64,000 nucleotides of DNA from the NCBI GenBank assembly GCA_027578815.1, contig JANBTH010000004.1:29867-93866 (forward strand), in the 5' to 3' direction. This DNA comes from Coemansia sp. RSA 1804. Its lineage: Eukaryota > Kickxellomycota > Kickxellomycetes > Kickxellales > Kickxellaceae. Position 1 is the stretch's first letter, and each line of letters opens with the position of its first letter. Position numbers and translations under genes: made by a program. Of the stretch, positions 50,727 to 61,168 are shown one piece after another. The notes under the pieces were generated by a model. It was not told the DNA's origin. It did not search any database and saw only the letters and a program-made list of their open reading frames with translations.

Positions 50727-52019
50727 ATGACTTCACTAGAACAGGCAGCAGCAGCAGCGGCAGCAGATGACTTCAACGATGTGGATGCGGAAATCAAGCG
50801 TCTAGGGACGGAGGAAATCAACAGCCGAGCACGACTAATTGAGAACGAGACACGCGTTCTGAAGAGCGACTACCACCGTCTTTCGCATGAACAGAACATG
50901 ATGATGGCAAAAATTAAGGACAACACAGACAAAATCAACATCAACAAGCAGCTTCCCTACCTGGTGTCAAATGTGGTAGAGATTCTTGACATTGACCCCG
51001 AGGGCGAGGAAGAAGAGGACGGATCTAATGTTGATTTGGATTCGCAGCGCAAGGGAAAGTGCGCGGTGATCAGGACGTCGATGCGGCAAACGATATTTCT
51101 TCCAATCATTGGGCTTGTGCCGACAAACGAGCTGACTGCCGGGGACCTGATTGGAGTGCACAAGGACAGTTTTCTTATCCTGGAGAAGCTGCCGGCAGAG
51201 TACGACTCGAGAGTGAAGGTGATGGAGGTGGAGGAGAAGCCCACCGAGACGTACAGCGATATTGGCGGACTGGACAAGCAGGTTGAGGAGCTGGTGGAGG
51301 CTATTGTGCTCCCGATGACGCATGCCGAGCGGTTCAAGAAGCTGGGAATCAAACCGCCCAAGGGCGTGCTGATGTACGGGCCCCCGGGAACCGGCAAAAC
51401 TCTTCTCGCACGCGCATGCGCCGCACAGACGCAGTCGACGTTCCTTAAGCTGGCAGGCCCGCAGCTTGTGCAGATGTTCATTGGCGATGGGTCAAAGATG
51501 GTGCGCGATGCGTTTGCGCTTGCCAAGGAAAAGGCACCGACAATCATTTTCATCGATGAGCTGGACGCGGTGGGCACAAAGCGCTTTGATAGCGAGAAGA
51601 GCGGTGACCGTGAGGTGCAGCGGACGATGCTTGAGCTCCTGAACCAGCTCGATGGCTTCGGCAGCGATGACAGAATCAAGGTAATTGCGGCAACCAATCG
51701 GATTGATATCCTTGATCCTGCGTTGCTGCGCTCCGGTCGTCTGGATCGCAAGATCGAGTTCCCGCTGCCCAACGAGGAGGCGCGCGCACGTATCATCAGC
51801 ATTCATGCGAGAAAAATGAACGTGTCGAAGAATGTCAACTTTGAGGAGCTCGCTAGATCGTGCGATGAATTCAATGGCGCCCAGTGCAAGGCCATCTGCG
51901 TTGAGGCCGGGATGATTGCGCTGAGAAGAGGTGCCACGCAGCTGTCGCACGAGGACTTTATGGAGGGCATCCAGGAGGTCCAGGCCAAGAAGAAGACGTC
52001 GCTGCAGTACTTTGCCTGA
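50727..52019 (+). CDS. RPT5: 26S proteasome regulatory ATPase Rpt5 (PSMC3)
   Basis: The 430-residue AAA+ ATPase has an N-terminal coiled coil (about 20-75), an OB fold with an acidic insert, and the AAA domain. The AAA domain shows Walker [18 protein letters not shown] (218-225), Walker [19 protein letters not shown] and [20 protein letters not shown], and the arginine-finger region [26 protein letters not shown] and the [10 protein letters not shown] tail separate Rpt5 from its paralogues. It is one of six base ATPases that unfold substrates into the 20S core. The C-terminus reads SLQYFA; human and plant Rpt5 usually end YYA, so the HbYX tyrosine position is phenylalanine here. The ATG at 50727 gives the usual length. 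Confidence 0.95.
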   Translation: MTSLEQAAAAAAADDFNDVDAEIKRLGTEEINSRARLIENETRVLKSDYHRLSHEQNMMMAKIKDNTDKININKQLPYLVSNVVEILDIDPEGEEEEDGSNVDLDSQRKGKCAVIRTSMRQTIFLPIIGLVPTNELTAGDLIGVHKDSFLILEKLPAEYDSRVKVMEVEEKPTETYSDIGGLDKQVEELVEAIVLPMTHAERFKKLGIKPPKGVLMYGPPGTGKTLLARACAAQTQSTFLKLAGPQLVQMFIGDGSKMVRDAFALAKEKAPTIIFIDELDAVGTKRFDSEKSGDREVQRTMLELLNQLDGFGSDDRIKVIAATNRIDILDPALLRSGRLDRKIEFPLPNEEARARIISIHARKMNVSKNVNFEELARSCDEFNGAQCKAICVEAGMIALRRGATQLSHEDFMEGIQEVQAKKKTSLQYFA

Positions 52020-52266
52020 GGTAGAAACCAAAGCAAAGACTATGGAGAGTCGTGCCTCTTCTTTTTTACGTTTTCTGCACCACATTTTCTCTTTCTTTTA
52101 TCTCTTTTCTAAAACACAAGTTATTTGACACAGACGACATTGGTGCAATTCTGCATGTGGAGGTTTAAAGACATTTTATATGTTCGTTTAATTTTGAGTG
52201 TATTAAAGCACGGGAGACAGCTTCAAAAGTAGGGGAGGGAATGACGCAGAAGACTGGATACAGACC

Positions 52267-53172
52267 CTAGACAATGCGCTGGAGCCGGTCGGCAATGTTG
52301 AGCTGGGCGCGGGCAAGGTTGTTGAGATAGGCCACCATCAGGATGTCCTGGAGATGGGTCTGGAAAAGACCGGCAAACTGGTCGGTATCGACCTTTGGGA
52401 CATAGGCCAGCATGTCGGTCAGGTACTTTCCAACAACGTTGTTCGGCTTGGCCTCTCCAGCACAGACGCGATGGACGTAATCGGTGACGCGCTGGAGCAT
52501 GTTGCGGAGCTCGTCGATTGACTTTTCGAGCTGCTCCATATCGGAGATCAAGAGAGCAAGGCCTTCGGGCGATTCGGCGCTATCGGTAGCAGCCTGGAGA
52601 GCAGTGAGCTCTGCGTCCGGATACTGGAGCTCGTAGGGGAGCGGAAGGAACAGACAGTTCTTGGAGGAGGAGTCGGTGCCTATGGGCGAGCCCTGAAGGC
52701 ACTGGATGCCAAGCTGGCCGTTGGTCATATCGGTGTCAACCACAAGATGAACAGCATTAAACGGCGCAGCCTCATGCGAATAAAAGTCCTGGATAACCGC
52801 CGCATGCTTGCTCAGCGCCTTTCCCGTTGCGTACCACCCGATGACTTGCTCACGGGAGCTGGCGCGCTTATGCAGCGTGGTCATTAGACGGTGGTAGTCG
52901 ATATCCATCTCCACCTCGTCGTCCGTCTCGAAATGGAGCACCGAGAAGCAGTTGCGGATCTCGGTGACTCGTCCATCGTCGCTACGGACGCCCAAAAGCG
53001 TGCCTATCACTCGCACCTGATTGTCATTGCGACGCAGGTAGTGGTCGAGGATGGAAAACAGAACCACCGGGTGGATGTAGCACTGCTGGGCCGTCGTGGT
53101 TGCTGTGGTGGTGGTGCCCGATTTGACAAGACTGCTCGACAGTGTGGGCAGATTGAGATTAAGCGCTGACAT
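52267..53172 (-). CDS. Translation initiation factor eIF3 subunit f
   Basis: The protein has 301 residues from the ATG at 53172 (MSALNLNLPTLSSSL). It carries an MPN domain (about 25-150; YIHPVVLFSILDHYLRR, VIGTLLGVRSDDGRVTEIRN, VIGWYATGKALSKHAAVIQD) without the JAMM metal ligands, as in other eIF3f. The C-terminal half (LERAx-type helices, MEQLEKSIDELRNML, VVGKYLTDMLAYVPKVD) matches the eIF3f helical tail. eIF3f joins eIF3h and eIF3m in the MPN-containing part of eIF3. Longer in-frame starts would add a hydrophobic leader unlike the family. It converges on Rpt5. Confidence 0.92.
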   Translation of the reverse strand: MSALNLNLPTLSSSLVKSGTTTTATTTAQQCYIHPVVLFSILDHYLRRNDNQVRVIGTLLGVRSDDGRVTEIRNCFSVLHFETDDEVEMDIDYHRLMTTLHKRASSREQVIGWYATGKALSKHAAVIQDFYSHEAAPFNAVHLVVDTDMTNGQLGIQCLQGSPIGTDSSSKNCLFLPLPYELQYPDAELTALQAATDSAESPEGLALLISDMEQLEKSIDELRNMLQRVTDYVHRVCAGEAKPNNVVGKYLTDMLAYVPKVDTDQFAGLFQTHLQDILMVAYLNNLARAQLNIADRLQRIV

Positions 53173-53851
53173 TTTTCTCTCCTTTTCCTTTCCTTTTTCT
53201 ATTTCTGACGCTGTGAGAACCCTTGCTGGTATGTTGAAAGGAGGATGTCTCTGCCGATAGCAAATGCAGAAGAATAGAATGAAAAGAGCTTGCTTCGATT
53301 GAAGAAGAAAAGACAAAGAAGGATGAGATGAGGAGTGAAGCTCACAATGTATAAAGAAATTGGAGAGCGACAGAAAAAGGAATGATGGGGCAACACAGCT
53401 TTGTAAATTGCACAGCAGAGGGGACTTTACTCGCTTAAACCCCCCCTTTTCCTCTCTAACAATTTAACGGTTCTTCATCTGAAAACTTTTTTCTGTACAA
53501 AGAGGACAAGCCAACGTAAAAAAAGCGGGTGTGATAGGTGCGACTCGGCTCGCATTCAATCAAATCATGTGATACGAACAACAAAGAAAACCGACTTGTG
53601 CAACAGGCGAAAAGTAAAGAGTCAGCAGCATCTTTTTGTTGAACGCTAATGAATACGATAAGCAAAAGCTAAAGAAAAAGCTTTGTTGTTGTGTTTTTTG
53701 TGTTTCAATTCCGCACAAACTTTAAATCGAACGTTATTTTATACAGCTGAGCATAATTATTGTTAGAGAAGCAAATTGGACAAGACACTTTAGATTCTTT
53801 TTTATTTTTATTTCCAGTCTAGCACACCGAAGAGGTTATATATTTTTCGAC
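53173..53851. other. Divergent promoter region between eIF3f and mS38
   Basis: AT-rich 679 bases between head-to-head genes. No gene or RNA is recognised. Confidence 0.5.
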
Positions 53852-54892
53852 ATGTACTCGAGCGTGAACTCGGTGGCAGGACGCCTGTTTAGCTCAGCGT
53901 TTGGAAAGCGTGCGTTTTCGTCGGCCTCTGCAGAGAGCGGGAGGAACTCTCGGGCGATCACGGTGCGGTGCTACTCGATTTCGGGGAAGAGGGCGCCGCA
54001 GGCCACGGGATCCGCCACTGCTCGCCAGCAACAGCAACAGCAGCAGCAGCAGCAGCAACAACAGAGCCAGGAGAAGGAGAAGAAGAAGCAGGCTGGACAG
54101 CAGGAAGAGGAGGATGTGGTTGCAGCACCGCAGGCTGGTGCATCCAGCTTGAGAACCAGGGTGCCAAAGTTCACGATTGCGCGCACCGAGTTTATGATGG
54201 CAGACCTGTTTGCGCGGCACCGGCAGGTGGTGGTAGACGGAGCAGACATGGCACCGGCATCAACCATGGACACGAACAACCCCACCATCACCACCACAAT
54301 AGCATCAGCAGCAGCGAATGCAGCATCAGTTAGGAGACCGTCGTTCAAAACACTTTCGGAGCTAGCGCTGTGCAAGGGCCAGACGCCAAGCGAGGCCAAC
54401 ATTCCACACGCCAAACTGAGGCAGATATACGCGGCCCCGTCGTCGGTGTACATGCAGGTGGCTACGCCGGACGCCATGATTCCTGAGGCAATGCGACTGG
54501 GTCCGCTGACGGAGCCGCTGCTTGGACTCGATACGTTCAGCGACGGTTTCAGCTCACTGAACCTGGGCGGCACCGGCAGCGAGGAGGAAATCGGCGACTT
54601 TGTTGAGGAGTTCTTTGACGCAATTATCGAGAACACGCACCACGCCAGCATGTCGCAGTCCTCTGCGGCCGGCGGCAACGTGCGACGCCAGGCGCGGCGC
54701 GAGGCACCCTGGTACCAGGCGCGCTGGATGCAGAACGATATGCTTGACCCCGTGGATGCTATCAACGACGGCGCCGCCCCGGCGTACCAGATGACCAGTG
54801 TGCGGCGGAAGCGCAAGGCCAAGATGAACAAGCACAAGCACAGGAAGCTGCGCAAGGAGATGCGCTCGCTGAAGAAACGGCTCGGCAAGTAA
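53852..54892 (+). CDS. Mitochondrial small-subunit ribosomal protein mS38 (Cox24/AURKAIP1 type)
   Basis: The 346-residue protein ends with the diagnostic mS38 motif, a run of basic residues (SVRRKRKAKMNKHKHRKLRK, then KEMRSLKKRLGK). This motif binds the decoding-region rRNA of the mitochondrial small subunit. The N-terminus (MYSSVNSVAGRLFSSAFGKR) is Arg/Ser-rich with no acid residues in the first 27 residues, fitting a presequence. A CAG-encoded Gln tract (plus-strand 54027-54065) and a long variable region separate the two, ending in a moderately conserved part (LREIY-type, about 180-280). The protein is longer than yeast Cox24. The ATG at 53852 gives the presequence. Confidence 0.85.
   Translation: MYSSVNSVAGRLFSSAFGKRAFSSASAESGRNSRAITVRCYSISGKRAPQATGSATARQQQQQQQQQQQQQSQEKEKKKQAGQQEEEDVVAAPQAGASSLRTRVPKFTIARTEFMMADLFARHRQVVVDGADMAPASTMDTNNPTITTTIASAAANAASVRRPSFKTLSELALCKGQTPSEANIPHAKLRQIYAAPSSVYMQVATPDAMIPEAMRLGPLTEPLLGLDTFSDGFSSLNLGGTGSEEEIGDFVEEFFDAIIENTHHASMSQSSAAGGNVRRQARREAPWYQARWMQNDMLDPVDAINDGAAPAYQMTSVRRKRKAKMNKHKHRKLRKEMRSLKKRLGK
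54027..54065. repeat. CAG/CAA microsatellite inside the mS38 gene
   Basis: Encodes a Gln run in the variable region after the presequence. Confidence 0.85.
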
Positions 54893-55055
54893 GAGGAGCA
54901 GCGTCCCATTGCCCGGTTGGTACTTCCTCTTTTTCACTCACTCATCCAGTAGTGGATCTATGGGTAGCTTGTTTTATGTTCACCCTTTCTTCCAGAAACG
55001 ATAGCTGTTGGCAGCCCTTGGCTTTACATTAAAATAGAAAATATTTGTTTTGCTG

Positions 55056-56678
55056 TCAGTTGTCGCTGTCGGATGCCATGGACGCATCGTCGCTGTCGTC
55101 GTCGTCGCCTTTGCCAGCAGCAGCACCAGGCGCTTTCCTTGTCTTCTTGCCAGAGTAAAACATCTCTGAGATGACGGCTCTTCTGTTGCCCTCGTCATCG
55201 TCGTCTTCATCGTCGTCCTGCAGCCCGATCAGCGTCCGCTTTGGCGCAGCAGATGTTCCCAGCGCAGCGCCAAACACCTGGCGCACGTCGGCGTTGGACG
55301 AGATGTCCCAGAGGCGCGGCTCACCGGTCGAGCCACCAACGGCAACCAGCGTCGGCTCGTCGGGGCAGAAGGCCAGCGCAAAGACGTTGCCGACATCGAG
55401 GTTGCGGCTGACAACCATCGACGGCTTGGCATTGCGCACATCCCAGACCTTGACGGACTCGTCGGCGGAGCCCGTGACGAGGATGCCGGGCATGGTTGGA
55501 TGCTGGTCCATGGCCGAGACAGCCTCATCGTGCGCGGCAAGCGTGTAGACGGGCGTTCCGCTGCGGATATCAAAGTACCTGACGGTTCCGGCCTCGGTGG
55601 CCACGAAGAAGCAGCCGGCGCTGTGGGCGTCCCACATGACGCTCTCGACATCAGCATCGACGCTCCACCAGCTAACGGCGCCCGGTGCGCGCGAGTCCAA
55701 TGCTGCCACGCGCTTGTCGTATCCGCCCGTCAGCATCACCGACGCCTCGGCCGGATTCCACCGCACCGTCTGCACCTTGTCGCTGTGGTGGTTGTACGAC
55801 TGCACGCACTTTGCTGCCGCCAGGTCCCACAGCTTGACGGTGGTGTCTGCCGACGAGCTGGCCAGCAGGTTGCGCGCCATTCTGTTCCACGACAAACCCA
55901 TCACTGCGTCCGTGTGGAAGTCGCTGTGCGGCTTCTTGCCACGCGCCTTGCGCTGCGTCTTCTTGTCGCTGCCACCGGTGGCGGCTCCCAGCACCAGATC
56001 CGGGTACATGGCCTCCATCGTGTCCAGATCCCAGATCTCGATCTGCGGCTCAAACGTCGCCACCGCCACGTAGTTGCCGCCCCCCTCCTGTCCGGCCTTG
56101 CGGCCCACGCGGAAGTCCAGCCACTCGACCGCCAGCGGAAACGACGAAAGCATAAAGTCGTGGTGCACAAACATGTTGTCCTCCGCGCCCTCCAGCACGC
56201 ACACCTCGATGTTGCTGACATCGTCCTCGGTTTTGGCTACCAGAAGCAAGTTGTCTGACCCGAGGATCCGCGTCTCCTCCGCCTCCTCCTCGTCCCCCTC
56301 CAGATCTGCGCCGTCGCCACCCGTGATGTCCGGGTCCTCCTGGTTGTCCTCGTAGTACGCCAACCCTCTGACGTTGCTGAACAGGTTAGTGCTTCTTCCC
56401 CCGACGCTCTCCCCCTTCTGACCATCCTCATCCCCGTCTTCCTCATCTTCTTCGTCGTCCTCGTCGGTGTCGTAGTGCTCCAGGTCAAAGTCCTTGAGCG
56501 CCGGGTCGTTCAGTATCTCCTCGTCTATCTTGGCCTTTGCCCTGATCTCCTTCTTTGCCAGGCTGATCTCCTCCTTTGCCACGCTCTGCAGTCGTGCGTA
56601 CTCGTCTTCTGTCATCTCGTATGTTGCTGGCCGTTCTGCCGCAACGCCCTTGCGCACCCATGCAAACGCCGAGATCAT
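55056..56678 (-). CDS. PWP1: Periodic tryptophan protein 1 (Pwp1), WD40 ribosome-biogenesis factor
   Basis: The 540-residue protein starts MISAFAWVRKGVAAERPATY, as Pwp1 does, with an acidic segment (DTDEDDEEDEEDGDEDGQKG, about 72-91). WD40 repeats (about 190-470) include VMGLSWNRMARNLLASSSAD, VQTVRWNPAEASVMLTGGYD, VSAMDQHPTMPGILVTGSAD and VFALAFCPDEPTLVAVGGST. The tail is acidic and Ser-rich. Pwp1 acts in nucleolar pre-60S assembly and in chromatin at rDNA. The start codon at 56678 fits the conserved first residues. It ends 163 bases from convergent mS38. Confidence 0.94.
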   Translation of the reverse strand: MISAFAWVRKGVAAERPATYEMTEDEYARLQSVAKEEISLAKKEIRAKAKIDEEILNDPALKDFDLEHYDTDEDDEEDEEDGDEDGQKGESVGGRSTNLFSNVRGLAYYEDNQEDPDITGGDGADLEGDEEEAEETRILGSDNLLLVAKTEDDVSNIEVCVLEGAEDNMFVHHDFMLSSFPLAVEWLDFRVGRKAGQEGGGNYVAVATFEPQIEIWDLDTMEAMYPDLVLGAATGGSDKKTQRKARGKKPHSDFHTDAVMGLSWNRMARNLLASSSADTTVKLWDLAAAKCVQSYNHHSDKVQTVRWNPAEASVMLTGGYDKRVAALDSRAPGAVSWWSVDADVESVMWDAHSAGCFFVATEAGTVRYFDIRSGTPVYTLAAHDEAVSAMDQHPTMPGILVTGSADESVKVWDVRNAKPSMVVSRNLDVGNVFALAFCPDEPTLVAVGGSTGEPRLWDISSNADVRQVFGAALGTSAAPKRTLIGLQDDDEDDDDEGNRRAVISEMFYSGKKTRKAPGAAAGKGDDDDSDDASMASDSDN

Positions 56679-56963
56679 CCTTTTCTTATTCCTATTCTTA
56701 TTCGTCTGTCCGTCACAGGCGTTATGTTATGTGTTATGTACTGTTCTCTGCGCTAGTGCTGGTAATAAAGGGGAAGGGGACAACAAGTAAGGGCCATATG
56801 GACAAGCAAGCAAATGGAGGAGAGGAGAAAGAAAAAAGTTTGAGAAAAAGGACTGATCCGTAAATAAATAATTTGTCCTTTTGCGCTTAGCACTAGCTGC
56901 AGACAAAAAATATTAAAAAATTAGCAACCAGTGATCCGATTGATCTGGTTGACAAACACTAAT

Positions 56964-58661
56964 CTAGTTATTAGCCAACAACATTGATGGGAGAGGAGAG
57001 TCCATTTCAGCATCCCACTCGCAGAAGATCGTGATACCCGGATACCTTTCACACAGCTCCCTTTCAATATCCATGAACCGCGGGTCCATCGATCGCCACA
57101 ATGCCGTTATTGTTGGAATCCGTAGCAGCAGGTAGTTAATGCATGCGAGAAGCTCAGACGATCTCTCCGGCTCCGTAAGATATGCCCGGAGCGTCTGGAT
57201 CTTAGAGTCCAGTTTCTGCACCATTCCCCGCTCCTCTTCCTCCGTTCCACGCTTTACAATCGACGAGGCCGTGACATCAAATCCAATCCGGTATATCTCA
57301 AGATCCAAAAGATTGTACAGATTCACAATTAGCTCCAGCAGCTTGTCGAACGCTAGAAGCATCAGCGTCAGATGCGTGATGTTCACCCATGTTGCTGTGC
57401 GTCCAACGTCAATCGAATGTCGGAGTACAAGTCTGCGAATATCGCCAATCCTTATTACTCCAAAATAGTAGTCTGCCGAATCGTAGAATTCTCTGTCCAG
57501 TGGGCGGTCTTCAAGAACATAGATCTCCAGCTTGTCCGCTTTAAGAAGCCGGAGTCTGCTGGCTGCAACAATGTTGTCAGAGTTGCCGGATACGCACAGA
57601 TGCCTAAGCTTGGTGGGGATTGTGTCTGAGAACAGCACGTCGCAGTCGACGGGACAGTACTTGAACAACAGCTTACTTAGCACTGGAAACCGAAGCATGT
57701 GGGATCCATACGGCCTTTTCTTCTGGGCATGCTTGATGGACAGCTGTTTCGCACTCTCCGTTTGTTCAAGGAACCACAGTTCCAGCGTGCGGAGGTTGGT
57801 GAACTCGATGCACCCCGGCGTGAAGACATCACGAAACGCCATCCACGAAAACGAGTCTGGAATGTTGTGGAGCTCCAGGTGCCGGAGCGGTTTTACGTAG
57901 ACACGAAAGGAATCGAGCGCACACTTGTCTATGCGCAACGAGATGTGTGTAAGCTCCGTGGAATACAGATACGGGGTCTTTTTCAGCGGAAACGGACAGT
58001 GCAGATACTCTAGTTGGGGCACATACTCTTCAATGAAACACGGGAGTGCCGACAGTAGCACGTTGTCTAGGCTGCACTCTATGGACAGCCATTTAATATT
58101 TGGCACCTGTTGCTTGAATGACCGAATATGATCGGAAACGTCGTTTGCAAGCCCATCGATTCCCACTGACCCAACAGAGCCAACAAGCGCCGGTTCAACG
58201 CCTCCATGGATATTGAGGCTCAGCGATGTCAGGTTCAGCCAGTACCCGACCCCGAGTGTCAAAAGGTCTTTGAAAATAGTTCCGAACTGGCGGATATTGG
58301 TGCCCGGAGATATATGTACATTCAAAGTCGACACGCAGTCGCAATTATACCCATCGCGACCAGCAATTATCTCCAGGTTGGTCCAGTAGATGATAGCGTC
58401 ATCTGCGTGTTTGCGCCAGTTGTTAGTCTCTTTGCGCACATAGCGCCTGTCTATGCGCACGTATACGGTATCGCTTGGCGAGTAAATGTTGACAAACCCT
58501 ACGGAATACACATGGTGGCGGAGCAGTTTGTACCATTTCTGGCACACCCATAGAAACGGGAGCTGTGCCTTCCATTCCTCCATATCCTTGGCCGGCTGTC
58601 CTACTGCCATTGTAAGGATTCTGGACAGAATAAATGGCTCAATATTGTCGATACCAGCCAT
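56964..58661 (-). CDS. F-box/LRR-like protein, Kickxellales-type
   Basis: The protein has 565 residues from the ATG at 58661 (MAGIDNIEPFILSRILTMAV). The N-terminal 45 residues (EPFILSRILTMAVGQ, LPFLWVCQKWYKLLRHHVYS) have the helical pattern of a degenerate F-box, followed by repeated leucine-rich segments (LTSLSLNIHGG, LEYLHCPFPL, LRHLELHNIPDSF, LRTLELWFL, LRHLCVSGNS). Such proteins are usually substrate adaptors of SCF ubiquitin ligases; the substrate is unknown. An in-frame start at 58751 would add 30 hydrophobic residues and is less likely. Confidence 0.7.
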   Translation of the reverse strand: MAGIDNIEPFILSRILTMAVGQPAKDMEEWKAQLPFLWVCQKWYKLLRHHVYSVGFVNIYSPSDTVYVRIDRRYVRKETNNWRKHADDAIIYWTNLEIIAGRDGYNCDCVSTLNVHISPGTNIRQFGTIFKDLLTLGVGYWLNLTSLSLNIHGGVEPALVGSVGSVGIDGLANDVSDHIRSFKQQVPNIKWLSIECSLDNVLLSALPCFIEEYVPQLEYLHCPFPLKKTPYLYSTELTHISLRIDKCALDSFRVYVKPLRHLELHNIPDSFSWMAFRDVFTPGCIEFTNLRTLELWFLEQTESAKQLSIKHAQKKRPYGSHMLRFPVLSKLLFKYCPVDCDVLFSDTIPTKLRHLCVSGNSDNIVAASRLRLLKADKLEIYVLEDRPLDREFYDSADYYFGVIRIGDIRRLVLRHSIDVGRTATWVNITHLTLMLLAFDKLLELIVNLYNLLDLEIYRIGFDVTASSIVKRGTEEEERGMVQKLDSKIQTLRAYLTEPERSSELLACINYLLLRIPTITALWRSMDPRFMDIERELCERYPGITIFCEWDAEMDSPLPSMLLANN

Positions 58662-59272
58662 TTTGGAGAGGGAGGGGGTAGAGAATAAAATGAAAAAACT
58701 AATTCTATAACAATGGGGAGAGGGGTTTGAGTAAATGAAAGCGTAGCGCAAGAGATGAAAGATATATTAGTAATTAGAGGTGATTGTTTTTTTCTTCAAA
58801 GTCTGGAAAAGTAATCGATATTGATTATAAATAAGGAGAACATGTGCATGCAGAAGGAGCATTTGGTTTTCTGCACTGTTTGGGTGTCAGTTGTCAAAAT
58901 CCATCGTTAATACCCCGTTGCTTAAAAATTGTGGAGAAGGAGGAAAAGGGTTGTTATCCTGGACAGCAAGTAGATATTGCAATGTTAATCGTTTAAAGTC
59001 CTGTTTGGATGGACAGATGTTTGCTTTCTGTTGTTGTTACTTATGGCGTCTGTTGGGGAAGAAGGAGTGCACTTTATAATTCCACAGAATAGGATCTGAT
59101 AATCTGCATCTGTTCATGCACGTAACAGAAAGAGGAATTGTAGTTCCGCGTTTCCAACTGCTGCTCCATAGTAGAGCCTGATCAATTGTTGTAATGTTTT
59201 CTATTATAATACAGAAGGCTTCAAATGACAGGCAGTCCAAGGGGAAAGAAAGAAAGAGAGACGAAACCGTGC
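58662..59272. other. Spacer between the F-box/LRR gene and MDM34
   Basis: Same-strand spacer, AT-rich. I see no supportable gene. It holds the F-box gene promoter and the MDM34 3' region. Confidence 0.45.
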
Positions 59273-61168
59273 TCACTTTTCTACAATGCTGCCGTTGCCG
59301 TTGTTGTTGCTGCCGTTGTTAATGTTTGATGCGGACGCATGGTCTTTGGTTGTGCCGTTTCCAAGACTGAATCCGTTGATGCGATGTACTTTGCGCCGGA
59401 GCTTGCGATTGCGCGAGAATGGCGAGTGAACTCCGCTGCCCAGCGGAGGAGTGGTTGACGAGAACGCCTGGCCCGACCCACCAGCACCCATTGTTGCAGC
59501 AGCAGCATTATTAGATCCAGAGGCCGATTGAGCTGTATTTGGAAGCATGCTGGAGCTAAACGAAAAGTTGCGAGGATTGTGGCTGGCCGTTGGACTCTCA
59601 GGCGATACCAGCGGAGCACCTGCTTCCGACTGCGTTCCGTTCATTCCAATATACCGCGACGACGACGCCAATGGCGCGCCACGGTACGGAGTCTGGCTTA
59701 ATCGAGGCCCCACATCCGACCGCATTGTTGTGTGCTCGAACCGCCGGGTATAGGGCGACAACGTCTGGCCCATACTCATCAGCGAGGCAAGCCGTGCCGC
59801 AACCCCGTTTCCCGTGGATCGCAGGATAACCCCGTTCTGCTGCTCGTGAAGCACACGCTCCTCCTCTTGACGCCGTCGGATATACGCCTCAAGCTCTGCG
59901 GACTGCTGCATACGCCCCCAGTCGTCACTGAGGAACTGCTCCAGGGACTCTGGGTCTCCGCTCATGCGGTTCTCATCAAAGGTGGTGCTTCTATGGTTGC
60001 CGTTCAGAGTAAGCGGCGGCGGCTGTGGAAGAAAGTAGTCGGAGTGGGCGGCTCCACGTCCGTTATAGCTAAACTCCGAGTGAGCAGCCAGGGAGGTTGT
60101 GTCGAATTCAGGCGGAGTCTGTGCCCATTCTATATCTGAACGCGGGTCCGATATAACAGTATCCATATCAGTAAATAACCCTACATCGTCGGGATTCTCG
60201 CCGCGTGTCGAGTTAGCCATGGAGTTTGCAGACGAGTACATTCCCATGAGATCAGTTGTGTCCTGGATACTATGCCCTTGATTGGCGCGACCCGGGTCTC
60301 GGCCCTGCTGTGTCTGATGGCCGCGAATCTGCTCTTCCTTGGATAGCTCCATCAGCCTGCGATGGAGCTGGGTGGTCATCAGGTGTTGCGACACCGATAG
60401 CGGCAATGAGTCCACTGACGCTGCTCCAGAGTCGGACCTTGCGGTGCGTCCATTCCTGCTTACAGACCACATATCGCCAGGCATGCTGTCGGTCTGCGCA
60501 TGGTTCTTACGGATCCGCCGTTGCTGCTTCTCAATCTGCTCCCGCCGCTGCTTTTCCTTCAGCTCACGCGCGCGACGAAGCTCATTGACACTCATCTCGT
60601 GAACAATGACGGGCAGGTCTTCCTGGAACAGCGATCTCAGCGTGGCTTCAATCTCGCGCTGGAGCATACTGCGCACAGACGGCACAGAATCAAAGGTCGA
60701 ATGAACCTCGACCGAGACAAGCGGATCGCTTCTGAAAACAAGCGTGATTCCGTCCTGCTTGGACACGGCAAGCACGATTATTCCGTGCAGTTTCAGGCCG
60801 GATATGCGCAGAAGCATGGGAACCACAAGCGGCTGGGCAGCGGCAACAACGCCGGCGTTGGGCATCGACGGCAGTTCGCTTACAGGCAGCCGTAGGGGGT
60901 TAGCCTGGACTTTGGTCTGCAAAACAAGAAACCCATCGCCCTCGTATTTCATGCGGAACATGGCCCGGAACCTGTCCTCCTCGAGCTCGCTTATCTCTAG
61001 AATGTCCAGCTGTGGGGGTGTGCTGCCCAAATCAAGCTCCTTTGCAATTATAGGCCCGACGAGGTTGGGCGGTTTGCTGCCGCCCTTGTTTAACGCCTGC
61101 GTAAGCATGTCCAGTGCCTCCTCGTTCAATTCGGACGGAAAGCCATCCCAGTTGAATTTGAAAGACAT
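59273..61168 (-). CDS. MDM34: Mdm34, ERMES subunit
   Basis: The 631-residue protein has the Mdm34 SMP lipid-transfer domain at its N-terminus (about 1-200). It starts MSFKFNWDGFPSELNEEALD and contains PPQLDILEISELEEDRFRAM, VLQTKVQANPLRL and LRISGLKLHGIIVLAVSKQD. With Mmm1, Mdm10 and Mdm12 it tethers ER to mitochondria and moves lipids between them. The rest is long and low in complexity, Ser/Asn/Gly-rich, ending in a basic segment (SRNRKLRRKVHRINGF). The C-terminal half varies in the family. ERMES is characteristic of fungi and some protists, fitting the inferred host. Confidence 0.93.
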   Translation of the reverse strand: MSFKFNWDGFPSELNEEALDMLTQALNKGGSKPPNLVGPIIAKELDLGSTPPQLDILEISELEEDRFRAMFRMKYEGDGFLVLQTKVQANPLRLPVSELPSMPNAGVVAAAQPLVVPMLLRISGLKLHGIIVLAVSKQDGITLVFRSDPLVSVEVHSTFDSVPSVRSMLQREIEATLRSLFQEDLPVIVHEMSVNELRRARELKEKQRREQIEKQQRRIRKNHAQTDSMPGDMWSVSRNGRTARSDSGAASVDSLPLSVSQHLMTTQLHRRLMELSKEEQIRGHQTQQGRDPGRANQGHSIQDTTDLMGMYSSANSMANSTRGENPDDVGLFTDMDTVISDPRSDIEWAQTPPEFDTTSLAAHSEFSYNGRGAAHSDYFLPQPPPLTLNGNHRSTTFDENRMSGDPESLEQFLSDDWGRMQQSAELEAYIRRRQEEERVLHEQQNGVILRSTGNGVAARLASLMSMGQTLSPYTRRFEHTTMRSDVGPRLSQTPYRGAPLASSSRYIGMNGTQSEAGAPLVSPESPTASHNPRNFSFSSSMLPNTAQSASGSNNAAAATMGAGGSGQAFSSTTPPLGSGVHSPFSRNRKLRRKVHRINGFSLGNGTTKDHASASNINNGSNNNGNGSIVEK

